From: Enterobacter sp. C2
Lineage (GTDB): Bacteria > Pseudomonadota > Gammaproteobacteria > Enterobacterales > Enterobacteriaceae
Assembly: GCF_019880405.1 (NCBI RefSeq)
Contig: NZ_CP082269.1
Coordinates: 124,001-188,000 of the forward strand
Reading direction: 5' to 3'
DNA length: 64,000 nt
Below are positions 17,214-25,359 of the stretch, piece by piece. The notes beneath the pieces were generated by a model. That model was not told where the DNA came from. It worked only from the letters and a program-made list of their open reading frames with translations, and searched no databases. A program made the translations under genes and the position numbers. Numbering within the stretch: position 1 is the first letter of the stretch; each line of letters opens with the position of its first letter.

Positions 17214-18158
17214 TTAGAACGTTTCTGCGAGCTGCGCCCGCGTCGGTAAGCCTTCGCTGTCGCCAGGAACCTGGATCGCCAGCGAGCCAATCTTATTCCC
17301 GCGTGCCACCGCCTGCGGGAAGGTTTTTCCCTCCAGCAGGGCGCTGATCACCCCAACGGCGAAGCCATCTCCTGCGCCAACGGTATCGACGACGTTATCT
17401 ACCCTGACGGCGGCAACCGCACCCTGCTCACCGGCGGCGGTTTTGAACCATGCCCCATCGGCACCGGTTTTAATCACCACCGCTTTAACACCCCGATCCA
17501 GATAAAAGTCCGCCATGGCCTCTGGCGTGCTTTTCCCCGTCAGGATGGCTGCCTCTTTCAAGCCTGGCAGCACCCAGTCGGCCTGGAAGGCGAGACGGTT
17601 CAGCTTCTCAACCATCTCCGCTTCGCTTTTCCACAGCACCGGACGCAGATTAGGATCGAAAGAGATCGTTTTTCCCTGTGCTTTCATGGTGCTTGCTGCA
17701 TGATCCAGGAGATCGTAAGCGCTGGCTGACAGCGCCGCCGCTACGCCGCTCAGGTGCAGGTGCCGTGCTCGGCTAAACGTTGCTGTATCAAAGTCATCCC
17801 GGGAGAGGTGACTGGCGGCAGAGCCTTTGCGGAAGTACTCCACAATGGGATCGGTTCCATTTTCCGCCCGCGATTTCAGCTGAAAACCAGTGGGATAGCG
17901 TTCATCAACGGTGACGCTCTCGCTGTTGATACTCTCTTTTTTCAGCGAGCTGAGCACGAAGCGGCCAAAGCTGTCGGATCCGACGCGGCTGACCCAGCTG
18001 ACGTTGAGACCCAGGCGGGCGAGGCCGGTGGCCACGTTAAGCTCCGCGCCTGCGACGCGCTTGATAAAGGCCTCGGCCTCGGCCAGTTCGCCCGGCTCGG
18101 TGGCGACAAACATCGCCATCGCTTCGCCAATGGTGATGACATCCAGGGCGTTATGCAT
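17214..18158 (-). CDS. kguK: KguK, 2-ketogluconate kinase (PfkB family)
   Basis: 314-residue ribokinase/PfkB-type sugar kinase predicted to phosphorylate 2-dehydro-D-gluconate to its 6-phosphate. PfkB motifs are present: AGAELNVATGLARLGLNVSWVSRVG near residue 35 and DTVGAGDGFAVGVISALLEG near residue 255, with the catalytic Asp in GAGD. It overlaps the end of kguE by 8 bp (ATGCATAA), indicating coupling. 2-keto-3-deoxygluconate kinase (KdgK) is a close paralogue, but the flanking genes favour 2-ketogluconate. Confidence 0.85.
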   Translation of the reverse strand: MHNALDVITIGEAMAMFVATEPGELAEAEAFIKRVAGAELNVATGLARLGLNVSWVSRVGSDSFGRFVLSSLKKESINSESVTVDERYPTGFQLKSRAENGTDPIVEYFRKGSAASHLSRDDFDTATFSRARHLHLSGVAAALSASAYDLLDHAASTMKAQGKTISFDPNLRPVLWKSEAEMVEKLNRLAFQADWVLPGLKEAAILTGKSTPEAMADFYLDRGVKAVVIKTGADGAWFKTAAGEQGAVAAVRVDNVVDTVGAGDGFAVGVISALLEGKTFPQAVARGNKIGSLAIQVPGDSEGLPTRAQLAETF

Positions 18159-18912
18159 GATGAAACTCCTCGCGTAACCAGGTGACGTAGCGGCGCGTGA
18201 CGGCGGTCAGATCGCGCCCTTCAAGAGGGAATTCGATACCACGCGGTGCGTCAGCGGGCAGAGCGTCAAGCAGCGCCTGCCAGCGCGGATCGTCATGGTC
18301 TGGCGGCACGGCACGCCAATGGAAATGATGAGCCTGGGCAGCCTTCACGTGGACATAGCTCACGGCAGGGGCCAGCAGGCGCGCGGCCTCTTCCGGAGAC
18401 TCATCCACCCACAGCCAGTTGCCCATATCAAAGGTCAGCGTCACGGGAAGATCCAGTACCTTACAGGCGGCGCTGAAGCGCTGCATCGGCGCAATTTTGC
18501 CGCACTCGGTCTGATCGTTTTCGACCACCAGCGCCATGCCGCTTTCGGCCAGTAGGGCGCGCAGCGGTTCAAGGGTCGATTTGTGCTGGAAATGGCCGAG
18601 GGAGACTTTCAGCCACAGGGCGTTAAGGGCATGGGCCTCCTGCAACAGCGCCGGCAGCAGCGGGTTCAGCGTGCCGTCGGGCAGGCAGAGCGGCTCTGGC
18701 GCGGAGTAGCAGGCCAGCAGACCGTGTTTCGCAATGGCGGCGGCCAGCGCGGGCAGGCTCTTCAGCTCCTGCGGGCTAAACAGCTCCCGGCGGATTTCGA
18801 CTCCATCCGCACCGCCGTTAGCGATAAAGGGGAGCACCGCCGCCTGCCCGCCCAACTGGGTCAGGCGGTCATGGCCGTAGGCGGCGGTGACAACAATAAT
18901 TTTTCTTTCCAT
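18151..18912 (-). CDS. kguE: KguE, sugar-phosphate isomerase/epimerase-like TIM barrel protein
   Basis: 253-residue protein of the xylose-isomerase-like TIM barrel family (AP endonuclease 2 superfamily). Features include GADGVEIRRELFSPQEL, VVENDQTECG with probable metal-binding acid residues, and LTFDMGNWLWVDESPEEAARLL. First gene of the 2-ketogluconate operon, starting 39 bp downstream of a perfect 14-bp palindromic operator. In pseudomonads kguE is part of the same operon, but its exact reaction is not well defined; I assign the name by family and context. Confidence 0.8.
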   Translation of the reverse strand: MERKIIVVTAAYGHDRLTQLGGQAAVLPFIANGGADGVEIRRELFSPQELKSLPALAAAIAKHGLLACYSAPEPLCLPDGTLNPLLPALLQEAHALNALWLKVSLGHFQHKSTLEPLRALLAESGMALVVENDQTECGKIAPMQRFSAACKVLDLPVTLTFDMGNWLWVDESPEEAARLLAPAVSYVHVKAAQAHHFHWRAVPPDHDDPRWQALLDALPADAPRGIEFPLEGRDLTAVTRRYVTWLREEFHHA

Positions 18913-18950
18913 CTGGTCACTCCAGCGTTAACTCTTGCCTTAACGCTAGA

Positions 18951-18964
18951 TGGAACCGGTTCCA
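18951..18964. promoter_or_regulatory. Palindromic operator for the LacI-family kgu regulator
   Basis: TGGAACCGGTTCCA is a perfect 14-bp palindrome with the central CG expected for LacI/GalR repressors; it resembles the PtxS operator of Pseudomonas kgu genes (TGAAACCGGTTTCA from memory). It lies 39 bp upstream of kguE and about 50 bp past the end of the regulator gene. A second inverted repeat, GCGTTAA (18925-18931) with TTAACGC (18940-18946), sits between it and kguE. Confidence 0.8.
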
Positions 18965-19011
18965 AAGAAAAGTTCGCTATCTCTAAAGCATGATCGTCGT
19001 CACGAAGGTTA

Positions 19012-20028
19012 TCAGAGAGACGTTGAGCCGCGCACAATCAGTTCGCCGGAGAAGAGCTGCTCGCGAACGGTATTGTCACTCCCGTCGATGCGGCGCACCA
19101 CCTGCTCAACAGCGGCGTAGCCAATCTGCCAGGTAGGCTGCTTGAGGGTGGTAATGCCAACGCCTGCCAGCTCGGCCCACTCCAGTTCATCAAAGCCGAG
19201 CAGGCCAATGTCGCTGCCCCAGTGCAGGCCGATGCGTTTGAGCGAGCGGGCCACCTGAAGGGTTAACGCGCCGTTGGCAGAGATCACCGCTTTACGCATC
19301 CCGCGATGGCGGGCATGGAACTGCCGCAGGGTGTTATCGATCTGCGCAGCCTCGTGCAGCACCGCCTCGGCGTTTTCCGCCACCACGCCGGGGTAGCGGG
19401 CCAGCGTAGCGCGAAAGGCGCTCAGGCGCTCGCGGCGGGTATTGACCGTGCCGAGCGGCTCACTGAGAAACAGCAGCGCCTCAAAGCCCTGCTGGATCAG
19501 GTGCTCGGTGGCGGTCGTAGCGGCCTGGGTATTATCCAGCCCCACCACGTCGCAGGCGAAATCAGGGATCTTGCGGTCGATAAGCACCATCGGCAGCGCC
19601 GACTGCTGAAGGCGGTTTAGCGCTTCCTCCCGCATCCCCACGGCGTTGACCACGATCCCTTCTACCTGATAGCTGCGGAGCAGATCCAGGTAGTGCTGCT
19701 CCCGGTCCAGCTCGTTGTTGGTATTACAGACCAGCGGCGTAAAACCCTTCTCCCGGCAGGCGGCCTCGATGCCGCTGAGCACGTTGACGGAGTAGGGGTT
19801 AGTGATATCAGCGATGATCAGGCCAATCAGACGAGTGCGGCCGCGCTTGAGACCCTGCGCCATCAGGCTGGGACGGTAGTCGAGGGTGGCAATGGCGTGC
19901 TCTATGCGCAGGCGCAGATCCTCAGAGAGCAGATTCTGCTCACCGTTGAGGTAGCGCGACACGCTGGTTTTACCGGTTTTCGCCGCTTTTGCGACATCGC
20001 TGATGGTGGGGCGTGGTGATTTGCTCAT
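19012..20028 (-). CDS. LacI-family transcriptional regulator of the kgu operon (PtxS-like)
   Basis: 338-residue repressor. The N-terminal helix-turn-helix PTISDVAKAAKTGKTSVSRYLNGEQ (about residues 7-30) has the LacI signature, and YRPSLMAQGLKRGRTRLIGLIIADITNPY gives the hinge helix and start of the periplasmic-binding-protein-like effector domain, with GLLGFDELEWAELAGVGITTL near the end. It lies directly upstream of kguE on the same strand with the palindromic operator between them, so it most likely represses the kgu genes until 2-ketogluconate or a derivative binds. The effector is inferred. Confidence 0.85.
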   Translation of the reverse strand: MSKSPRPTISDVAKAAKTGKTSVSRYLNGEQNLLSEDLRLRIEHAIATLDYRPSLMAQGLKRGRTRLIGLIIADITNPYSVNVLSGIEAACREKGFTPLVCNTNNELDREQHYLDLLRSYQVEGIVVNAVGMREEALNRLQQSALPMVLIDRKIPDFACDVVGLDNTQAATTATEHLIQQGFEALLFLSEPLGTVNTRRERLSAFRATLARYPGVVAENAEAVLHEAAQIDNTLRQFHARHRGMRKAVISANGALTLQVARSLKRIGLHWGSDIGLLGFDELEWAELAGVGITTLKQPTWQIGYAAVEQVVRRIDGSDNTVREQLFSGELIVRGSTSL

Positions 20029-20091
20029 CGCTGATTTCCCTGGCTTTAGTGAGAATACCTTAGCGAGAAAATCGGCCTAAGCAAGTTATTT

Positions 20092-20118
20092 GCCCGGTGG
20101 CGCTAGCGCTTACCGGGC
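20092..20118. repeat. REP element between the LacI-type gene and yiaD
   Basis: GCCCGGT (20092-20098) and ACCGGGC (20112-20118) flank GGCGCTAGCGCTT. It is the same REP family as those at 5172, 31622 and 47972, here just after the yiaD stop codon. Confidence 0.7.
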
Positions 20119-20140
20119 TGACAGGAGCGAGCGTCCCTGT

Positions 20141-20803
20141 TTACTGGGTAGGGCTAAGCGTGATCTCGACGCGGCGGTTCTGCGCCTTGCCCTCTTCGGT
20201 GCTGTTGCTGGCGATCGGGTTCGCCGGGCCCATGCCGCTGGTGCGCAGGCGGGTAGCGTCTACGCCCTGGGTAATCAGCGAGCTGGCAACCGAGTCGGCG
20301 CGCTGCTGTGACAGACGCATGTTGAGATCCTTGCCGCCGGTGCTGTCGGTGTAGCCCACCACGTTCACCGCCGTTTTCGGATACTCTTTCAGCACCATCG
20401 CCACGCCGGTCAAGGTGTTAGCACCCGCCGGTTTCAGGGTCGCGCTGCTGCTGTCGAAGGTGACGTTGTTCGGCATGTTAAGCACGATGTTGTCGCCGTT
20501 TCGCGTCACGCTCACGCCGGTTCCCTGCATTTTCTCACGCAGTTTGGCTTCCTGCACGTCCATATAGTAGCCCGCACCGCCACCAAGGGCCGCGCCTGCC
20601 GCTGCGCCAATCAGCGCACCTTTACCGCGATCTTTCTTCGAGGAGGAGAGGACGCCGACGCCTGCGCCGACCAACGAGCCAATGCCCGCGCCGATGCCAG
20701 ATTTGCCTGCTTCACGTTCGCCGGTGTAGGGGTTAGTCGTACAGCCAGAAATTGCCATGGCACCGCATACTGCGGCGGCAATCATAATGACGCGTTTTTT
20801 CAT
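20141..20803 (-). CDS. yiaD: YiaD, OmpA-domain outer-membrane lipoprotein
   Basis: 220-residue lipoprotein. The signal peptide ends in lipobox ISGC (cysteine near residue 21), followed by a glycine-zipper segment (GIGAGIGSLVGAGVGVLSS and GAAAGAALGGGAGYY) that may insert in or associate with membrane. The C-terminal OmpA domain (from about residue 110) has the peptidoglycan-binding motif VVGYTDSTGGKDLNMRLSQQRADSV. Length and sequence agree with E. coli YiaD, a multicopy suppressor of some envelope-assembly defects. Confidence 0.93.
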   Translation of the reverse strand: MKKRVIMIAAAVCGAMAISGCTTNPYTGEREAGKSGIGAGIGSLVGAGVGVLSSSKKDRGKGALIGAAAGAALGGGAGYYMDVQEAKLREKMQGTGVSVTRNGDNIVLNMPNNVTFDSSSATLKPAGANTLTGVAMVLKEYPKTAVNVVGYTDSTGGKDLNMRLSQQRADSVASSLITQGVDATRLRTSGMGPANPIASNSTEEGKAQNRRVEITLSPTQ

Positions 20804-20971
20804 TGTTTATCCTTAAATACGTTTTCGTTCTAAGCCACAGCAAGGTGGTGGTTGATTATGACGCCTGAATAGGGTGAAAATTTCCGGAAAGAATCCGAAT
20901 TTTGTAAATAACATTGAATGGCCTGTATAAAGGGTCATCACACCTGCATCTATGACCGGAGAGCACGCGCT

Positions 20972-23302
20972 TTGGCAAACACAACAATTAAAACGGTTCT
21001 GACCGCGGCCCACTGGGGGCCTATGCTGGTTGAAACCAATGGCGTACAGGTTCTGAACTCACGCGGCGCGCTGCCGACCGCCCATCCGAACTCGCTCCAG
21101 ACGGCGGTGCGCGACCAGGTTCACAGCAAGACCCGGGTGCGTTTTCCCATGGTGCGCAAAGGCTTTCTCGCCTCGCCGGAGAGCCCGCAGGGCGTTCGCG
21201 GCCAGGATGAGTTTGTGCGTGTCAGCTGGGACAAGGCGCTGGATCTGATCCACGCCCAGCATAAGCGCATTCGCGATAGCTACGGTCCGTCATCTGTCTT
21301 TGCTGGCTCCTACGGCTGGCGCTCCAACGGCGTGCTGCACAAGGCGGCGACGCTGTTACAGCGTTATATGAGCCTTGCCGGCGGCTATACCGGTCACCTG
21401 GGGGATTACTCCACTGGCGCGGCGCAGGCGATCATGCCCTATGTCGTCGGGGGCAACGAGGTCTATCAGCAGCAGACCAGCTGGCCGCTGGTGCTGGAGC
21501 ACAGCGAAGTGGTGGTGCTCTGGAGCGCTAACCCGCTTAATACCCTGAAAATTGCCTGGAATGCCTCGGATGAGCAGGGCATCGCCTTTTTTGATCGGCT
21601 GCGGCGCAGCGGCAAGCGGCTGATCTGCATCGATCCTATGCGATCGGAAACAGTCGACTTCTTCGGTGACAGCATGGAGTGGATCGCCCCGCATATGGGT
21701 ACCGACGTGGCGCTGATGCTCGGCATCGCTCATACCCTGCTGGAGAACGGCTGGCAGGACAGCGACTTCCTGGCGCGCTGCACCGAGGGCTATGAGGTCT
21801 TTGCTACCTACCTGAGCGGCGAGAGCGACGGCGTAGCGAAAAGCGCCGAATGGGCAGCAGCGATTTGCGGCATTGAGGCGGAAAAAATTCGCGAGCTGGC
21901 CAGGCTGTTCCATGAAAATACCACCATGCTGATGTCGGGCTGGGGGATGCAGCGTCAGCAGTATGGCGAGCAGAAGCACTGGATGCTGGTGACTCTGGCA
22001 GCGATGCTGGGACAGATCGGCACGCCGGGCGGCGGCTTTGGTCTCTCCTACCACTTTGCTAACGGCGGCAACCCGACGCGGCGGGCGGCGGTGCTGGCCT
22101 CGATGCAGGGCAGCGTGCAGGGCGGCGTGGATGCGGTCGATAAGATCCCGGTGGCGCGCATCGTTGAGGCGCTGGAAAACCCCGGCGGCGCGTACCAGCA
22201 CAACGGCATAGACAGACACTTCCCGCACATTCGCTTTATCTGGTGGGCAGGTGGCGCAAACTTTACCCATCATCAAGATACCAACCGGCTGATCCGCGCC
22301 TGGCAGAAGCCGGAGCTGGTGGTGATCTCCGAGTGCTACTGGACCGCCGCCGCGAAACACGCAGATATCGTTCTGCCTGCTACCACCTCCTTTGAGCGCA
22401 ACGATCTCACCATGACCGGCGACTACAGCAACCAGCATCTGGTGCCGATGAAGCAGGTGGTGGCCCCGCAGGACGAAGCCCGGGACGATCTGGCGATCTT
22501 CGCCGACCTGAGCGAGCGCTGGGAAGAGGGGGGCCGGGAGCGCTTTACCGAGGGAAAAACCGATCTGCAGTGGCTGGAAACCTTCTATGAGATCGCTGGC
22601 CAACGCGGCGCGAGTCAGGGCGTGACCCTGCCGCCGTTTGCAGAGTTCTGGGAAGCGAACCAGCTGATTGAGATGCCGGAGAGCGAGCAGAACGCGCGCT
22701 TCATCCGTTTTGCCGACTTCCGCCGCGATCCGCAGGCGAATCCGCTGAAAACCGACAGTGGCAAGATTGAGATCTACTCAAAACGCATTGCCGGCTACGG
22801 CTACGCCGACTGCCCGCCGCACCCGATGTGGCTTGCGCCGGTTGAGTGGCACGGCAACGCGGAGTCCGGACAATTACAGGTGCTGTCGGCGCATCCGGCG
22901 CACCGTCTGCATAGCCAGCTGAGCTACAGCGAACTGCGCGAGCGGTACGCGGTGGCCGGGCGTGAACCCATTACCCTGCACCCGCAGGATGCGCAGGCGC
23001 GCGGGATTGTTGCCGGCGACGTGGTGCGCGTGTGGAACGGACGCGGGCAGGTGCTGGCGGGTGCGGTCGTGACCGAGGGCATCCGCCCTGGGGTGATCTG
23101 CATTCATGAAGGCGGCTGGCCGGATCTCGACCCGGCGGCGGGCGGCATCTGTAAAAATGGCGCGGTCAACGTGCTGACGCGGGATCTTCCTACCTCGCGG
23201 CTGGGCAACGGCTGCGCGGGCAATACCGCCCTGGCATGGGTAGAGAAGTATACCGGTCCGGCACTGACGCTTACGGCGTTTGATCCGCCTGCCAGCTCAT
23301 GA
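20972..23302 (+). CDS. bisC: BisC, biotin sulfoxide reductase
   Basis: Cytoplasmic molybdopterin (bis-MGD) enzyme that reduces biotin sulfoxide, and in E. coli free methionine S-oxide, with no twin-arginine signal. The 776-residue product keeps the DMSO-reductase family signatures: [29 protein letters not shown], and [11 protein letters not shown] with the serine expected to ligate Mo. The start is taken as TTG at 20972 ([18 protein letters not shown]), with GGAG eleven bases upstream, giving the E. coli length. An ATG at 20918 would add 18 residues without a good ribosome-binding site. Its 3' end overlaps convergent yiaC by 32 bp. Confidence 0.93.
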   Translation: MANTTIKTVLTAAHWGPMLVETNGVQVLNSRGALPTAHPNSLQTAVRDQVHSKTRVRFPMVRKGFLASPESPQGVRGQDEFVRVSWDKALDLIHAQHKRIRDSYGPSSVFAGSYGWRSNGVLHKAATLLQRYMSLAGGYTGHLGDYSTGAAQAIMPYVVGGNEVYQQQTSWPLVLEHSEVVVLWSANPLNTLKIAWNASDEQGIAFFDRLRRSGKRLICIDPMRSETVDFFGDSMEWIAPHMGTDVALMLGIAHTLLENGWQDSDFLARCTEGYEVFATYLSGESDGVAKSAEWAAAICGIEAEKIRELARLFHENTTMLMSGWGMQRQQYGEQKHWMLVTLAAMLGQIGTPGGGFGLSYHFANGGNPTRRAAVLASMQGSVQGGVDAVDKIPVARIVEALENPGGAYQHNGIDRHFPHIRFIWWAGGANFTHHQDTNRLIRAWQKPELVVISECYWTAAAKHADIVLPATTSFERNDLTMTGDYSNQHLVPMKQVVAPQDEARDDLAIFADLSERWEEGGRERFTEGKTDLQWLETFYEIAGQRGASQGVTLPPFAEFWEANQLIEMPESEQNARFIRFADFRRDPQANPLKTDSGKIEIYSKRIAGYGYADCPPHPMWLAPVEWHGNAESGQLQVLSAHPAHRLHSQLSYSELRERYAVAGREPITLHPQDAQARGIVAGDVVRVWNGRGQVLAGAVVTEGIRPGVICIHEGGWPDLDPAAGGICKNGAVNVLTRDLPTSRLGNGCAGNTALAWVEKYTGPALTLTAFDPPASS

Positions 23303-23711
23303 TCCACGTCGGGTGCTGCGTTTCATCCTGCCATGCGCAATCCTCAATTCGGAACCCGCAGGCATGGTAGAAGTGCACCGCTCGGGTGTTCTTCTGGTAC
23401 ACCTCCAGACTGAGCTGGGGGTGGCGCTGCATGACATGTTCCAGCAGCCCCCGACCAATGCCCCTGCCGATGGCGGCAGGGCGTACGAAGAGCGCGCCGA
23501 TAAAGCGCGCATCCATCACGCTGATAAACCCCTGTAGCCCCGCGTTGTCCTCCCACACCCAGGTAGTGGCGTTGGCGAGATAGATATCCCGCACCATGGG
23601 GATGCTCTCTTGCCAGTAGCTCTCCCGGATAAAGGGGTGGGCAAATGCGGTGCTCTCCAGCCACAGCTGCAGCAGCGGAGCGCTATCTTTACGATGCCAT
23701 TCGTGGATCAT
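23271..23711 (-). CDS. yiaC: YiaC, GNAT-family protein N-acetyltransferase
   Basis: 146-residue GNAT acetyltransferase. The acetyl-CoA loop is visible in [20 protein letters not shown] (around residues 72-91), and [36 protein letters not shown] is the conserved C-terminal half. E. coli YiaC has been reported to acetylate protein lysines. The ATG at 23711 gives the E. coli N-terminus; it lies inside the end of tag (23-bp overlap), so the two are probably co-translated. The last 32 bp overlap the end of bisC on the other strand. Confidence 0.88.
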   Translation of the reverse strand: MIHEWHRKDSAPLLQLWLESTAFAHPFIRESYWQESIPMVRDIYLANATTWVWEDNAGLQGFISVMDARFIGALFVRPAAIGRGIGRGLLEHVMQRHPQLSLEVYQKNTRAVHFYHACGFRIEDCAWQDETQHPTWIMSWQADQTP

Positions 23712-24270
23712 CCTCGCCTCCTGGATGGCAGAAACAGCCGGTGATATGATCGTTGACCAGGCCGCAGGCCTGCATAAACGAGTAGCAGATGGTGGTGCCG
23801 ACAAACTTAAAGCCGCGTTTTTTCAGCGCCTTTGACAGGGCATCTGACTCCGGGGTAGAGGTGGGGATTTCGCTGAGGGTGGCCGCCTGGGTCACGCGGG
23901 GTGGATGCCCGGCAAATGACCAGACAAATTCACTAAAGGACTCGCCGCTCTCCGCCATCGCCAGATAAGCGCGGGCGTTGCCGATAATGGCCTGAATTTT
24001 CCCCCGATGGCGAATAATGCCCGCGTCCTGCATTAGGCGCTCGACGTCCTCCTCCTGCATCGCCGCCACGCGCTGCGGATCGAACTGATGGAAACAGCGG
24101 CGGTAGTTTTCCCGCTTTTTCAGCACTGTGATCCATGACAGTCCGGCCTGCTGGCCTTCGAGGCAGATCATCTCAAACAGCTTTTGGCCGTCGGTTTGCG
24201 CAACGCCCCACTCCCTGTCGTGATAGTCGATGTACAACGGGTCCTGACTGACCCAGCCACAACGTTGCAT
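23689..24270 (-). CDS. tag: Tag, 3-methyladenine DNA glycosylase I
   Basis: 193-residue constitutive DNA repair enzyme that excises 3-methyladenine. Zinc-binding residues known from E. coli Tag are in place (C4 and H17 in MQRCGWVSQDPLYIDYH, and the C-terminal GLVNDHITGCFCHPGG), as is the glutamate in LEGQQAGLSW near residue 38. An upstream in-frame ATG (24345) exists, but the ATG at 24270 follows GGAG and matches the known start. Divergent from yhjY and overlapping yiaC. Confidence 0.96.
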   Translation of the reverse strand: MQRCGWVSQDPLYIDYHDREWGVAQTDGQKLFEMICLEGQQAGLSWITVLKKRENYRRCFHQFDPQRVAAMQEEDVERLMQDAGIIRHRGKIQAIIGNARAYLAMAESGESFSEFVWSFAGHPPRVTQAATLSEIPTSTPESDALSKALKKRGFKFVGTTICYSFMQACGLVNDHITGCFCHPGGEDDPRMAS

Positions 24271-24390
24271 ATTCCGCTCCCTTTGTTGCTGTGAATCACA
24301 AAAGAAATCACTGCCGCTGGCTTGACGTCCCTGGTAAAGAGACAATATTTAATACAGGGTTTTAAGCCCACCAAGAACGATAACAATAAT

Positions 24391-24402
24391 GCCGAATTCG
24401 GC
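24391..24402. promoter_or_regulatory. Palindrome just upstream of yhjY
   Basis: GCCGAATTCGGC is a perfect 12-bp palindrome that ends 8 bp before the GGAG box of yhjY. It could be an operator or a small mRNA hairpin; nothing else in the tag-yhjY gap is clear. Confidence 0.4.
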
Positions 24403-24422
24403 TCTCTTCTGGAGTCGCATTG

Positions 24423-25115
24423 ATGAACACTAAAAAATTCAGTGGCCGCCGCCTGGCGATAGCGTCTGTTTGCGTGTTTTTCTGCCACACGGCGAATGCC
24501 TGGCAGCAGGAATATATCGTGATAGACCCGCAAAGTAATATGACCGATCGCTATACATGGGATAGCGATCACCAACCACGCTATGACGATATTCTGGAGG
24601 AGCGTATCCGGTCAGGACAGAACCTGCCTGGTGCCACCTTTAACCTGCCCGATGATAACCCACTCGATGCCACCAGTACGATGAGCATGGGGTGGAATTT
24701 TCCACTGGCTTACAGCGTCACCACCGGGCCGGTGGCCGTCTGGCATTACGACAGCTCAACCTCAACGATGTTTAATGAGTTTGGCGACAGTCCAGCCAAC
24801 CTGCAATTTAGCGATCCGCTATGGCATGCCAGCGTCAGCTCCGTAGGCTGGCGGGTAGACAGCCACTTTGGCGATCTTCGCTCGTGGGCGCAGGTTAGCT
24901 ACAACCAGCAGTTTGGCGAAAATCAGTGGAAGAGCCAGTCGGGCCTCAATCGCCTCTCTGCGTCCAGCCAGTATGGCAACTGGATGGACGTCACCTTTGG
25001 CGCGGATATGCTGCTCAATCCGCACCTCGCAGCCTACGCCGCTATGTCGCAGTCAGAGAACGACGTCACCGGGCAGAACTATCTCTACAGCATGGGCGTG
25101 AGCGCGCGGTTTTAG
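24423..25115 (+). CDS. yhjY: YhjY, autotransporter-type beta-barrel outer-membrane protein
   Basis: 230-residue predicted outer-membrane protein. Signal peptide about residues 1-26 (ending CHTANA), then a passenger-less beta-barrel resembling the translocator domain of lipase/esterase autotransporters: MGWNFPLAYSVTTGPVAVWHYD, GWRVDSHFGDLRSWAQVSYNQQFGENQW and a terminal strand ending in FR-type pattern YSMGVSARF. E. coli YhjY (about 235 residues) holds the same place between tag and yhjX. The start is ATG 24423 with GGAG 9 bases before; an adjacent TTG at 24420 is less likely. Role unknown. Confidence 0.86.
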   Translation: MNTKKFSGRRLAIASVCVFFCHTANAWQQEYIVIDPQSNMTDRYTWDSDHQPRYDDILEERIRSGQNLPGATFNLPDDNPLDATSTMSMGWNFPLAYSVTTGPVAVWHYDSSTSTMFNEFGDSPANLQFSDPLWHASVSSVGWRVDSHFGDLRSWAQVSYNQQFGENQWKSQSGLNRLSASSQYGNWMDVTFGADMLLNPHLAAYAAMSQSENDVTGQNYLYSMGVSARF

Positions 25116-25198
25116 TACCTGTTTTAAACAACTGATTAACATTTAAACTACACGGCTGGCGCGCCTGGCGTTGATAGTACACACTAACTTATGCGCTA

Positions 25199-25227
25199 AA
25201 AAACGCAGCGGCTGACATTGGCGCTGC
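25199..25227 (-). terminator. Minus-strand terminator-like hairpin in the yhjY-yhjX gap
   Basis: On the minus strand GCAGCG (25227-25222) pairs with CGCTGC (25210-25205) around an 11-base loop and is followed by GTTTTTTAGC. No minus-strand gene ends here, so it is either chance or the end of an unannotated antisense transcript. Confidence 0.3.
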
Positions 25228-25276
25228 CATTCATTCCCTCTCCAGGGCATTTCATTCCCTCCTCGCTGCATTTCAT
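25225..25276 (+). promoter_or_regulatory. Three YpdB-type boxes in the yhjX promoter
   Basis: Boxes TGCCATTCAT (25225-25234), GGCATTTCAT (25246-25255) and TGCATTTCAT (25267-25276) are separated by exactly 11 bp each, a 21-bp period. The known YpdB (PyrR) operator of E. coli yhjX is a direct repeat of GGCATTTCAT with an 11-bp spacer. A perfect inverted copy, GGCATGAAATGC (25291-25302), complements 25268-25279. Expression of yhjX should therefore depend on the pyruvate-sensing YpdAB system. Confidence 0.8.
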
Positions 25277-25359
25277 GCCTTTTTTCACCCGGCATGAAAT
25301 GCGCTTCGCTATCGTTGACGGCAGAGAATTTCTTAATTTCCTTATGCAGGAAGACTGCC

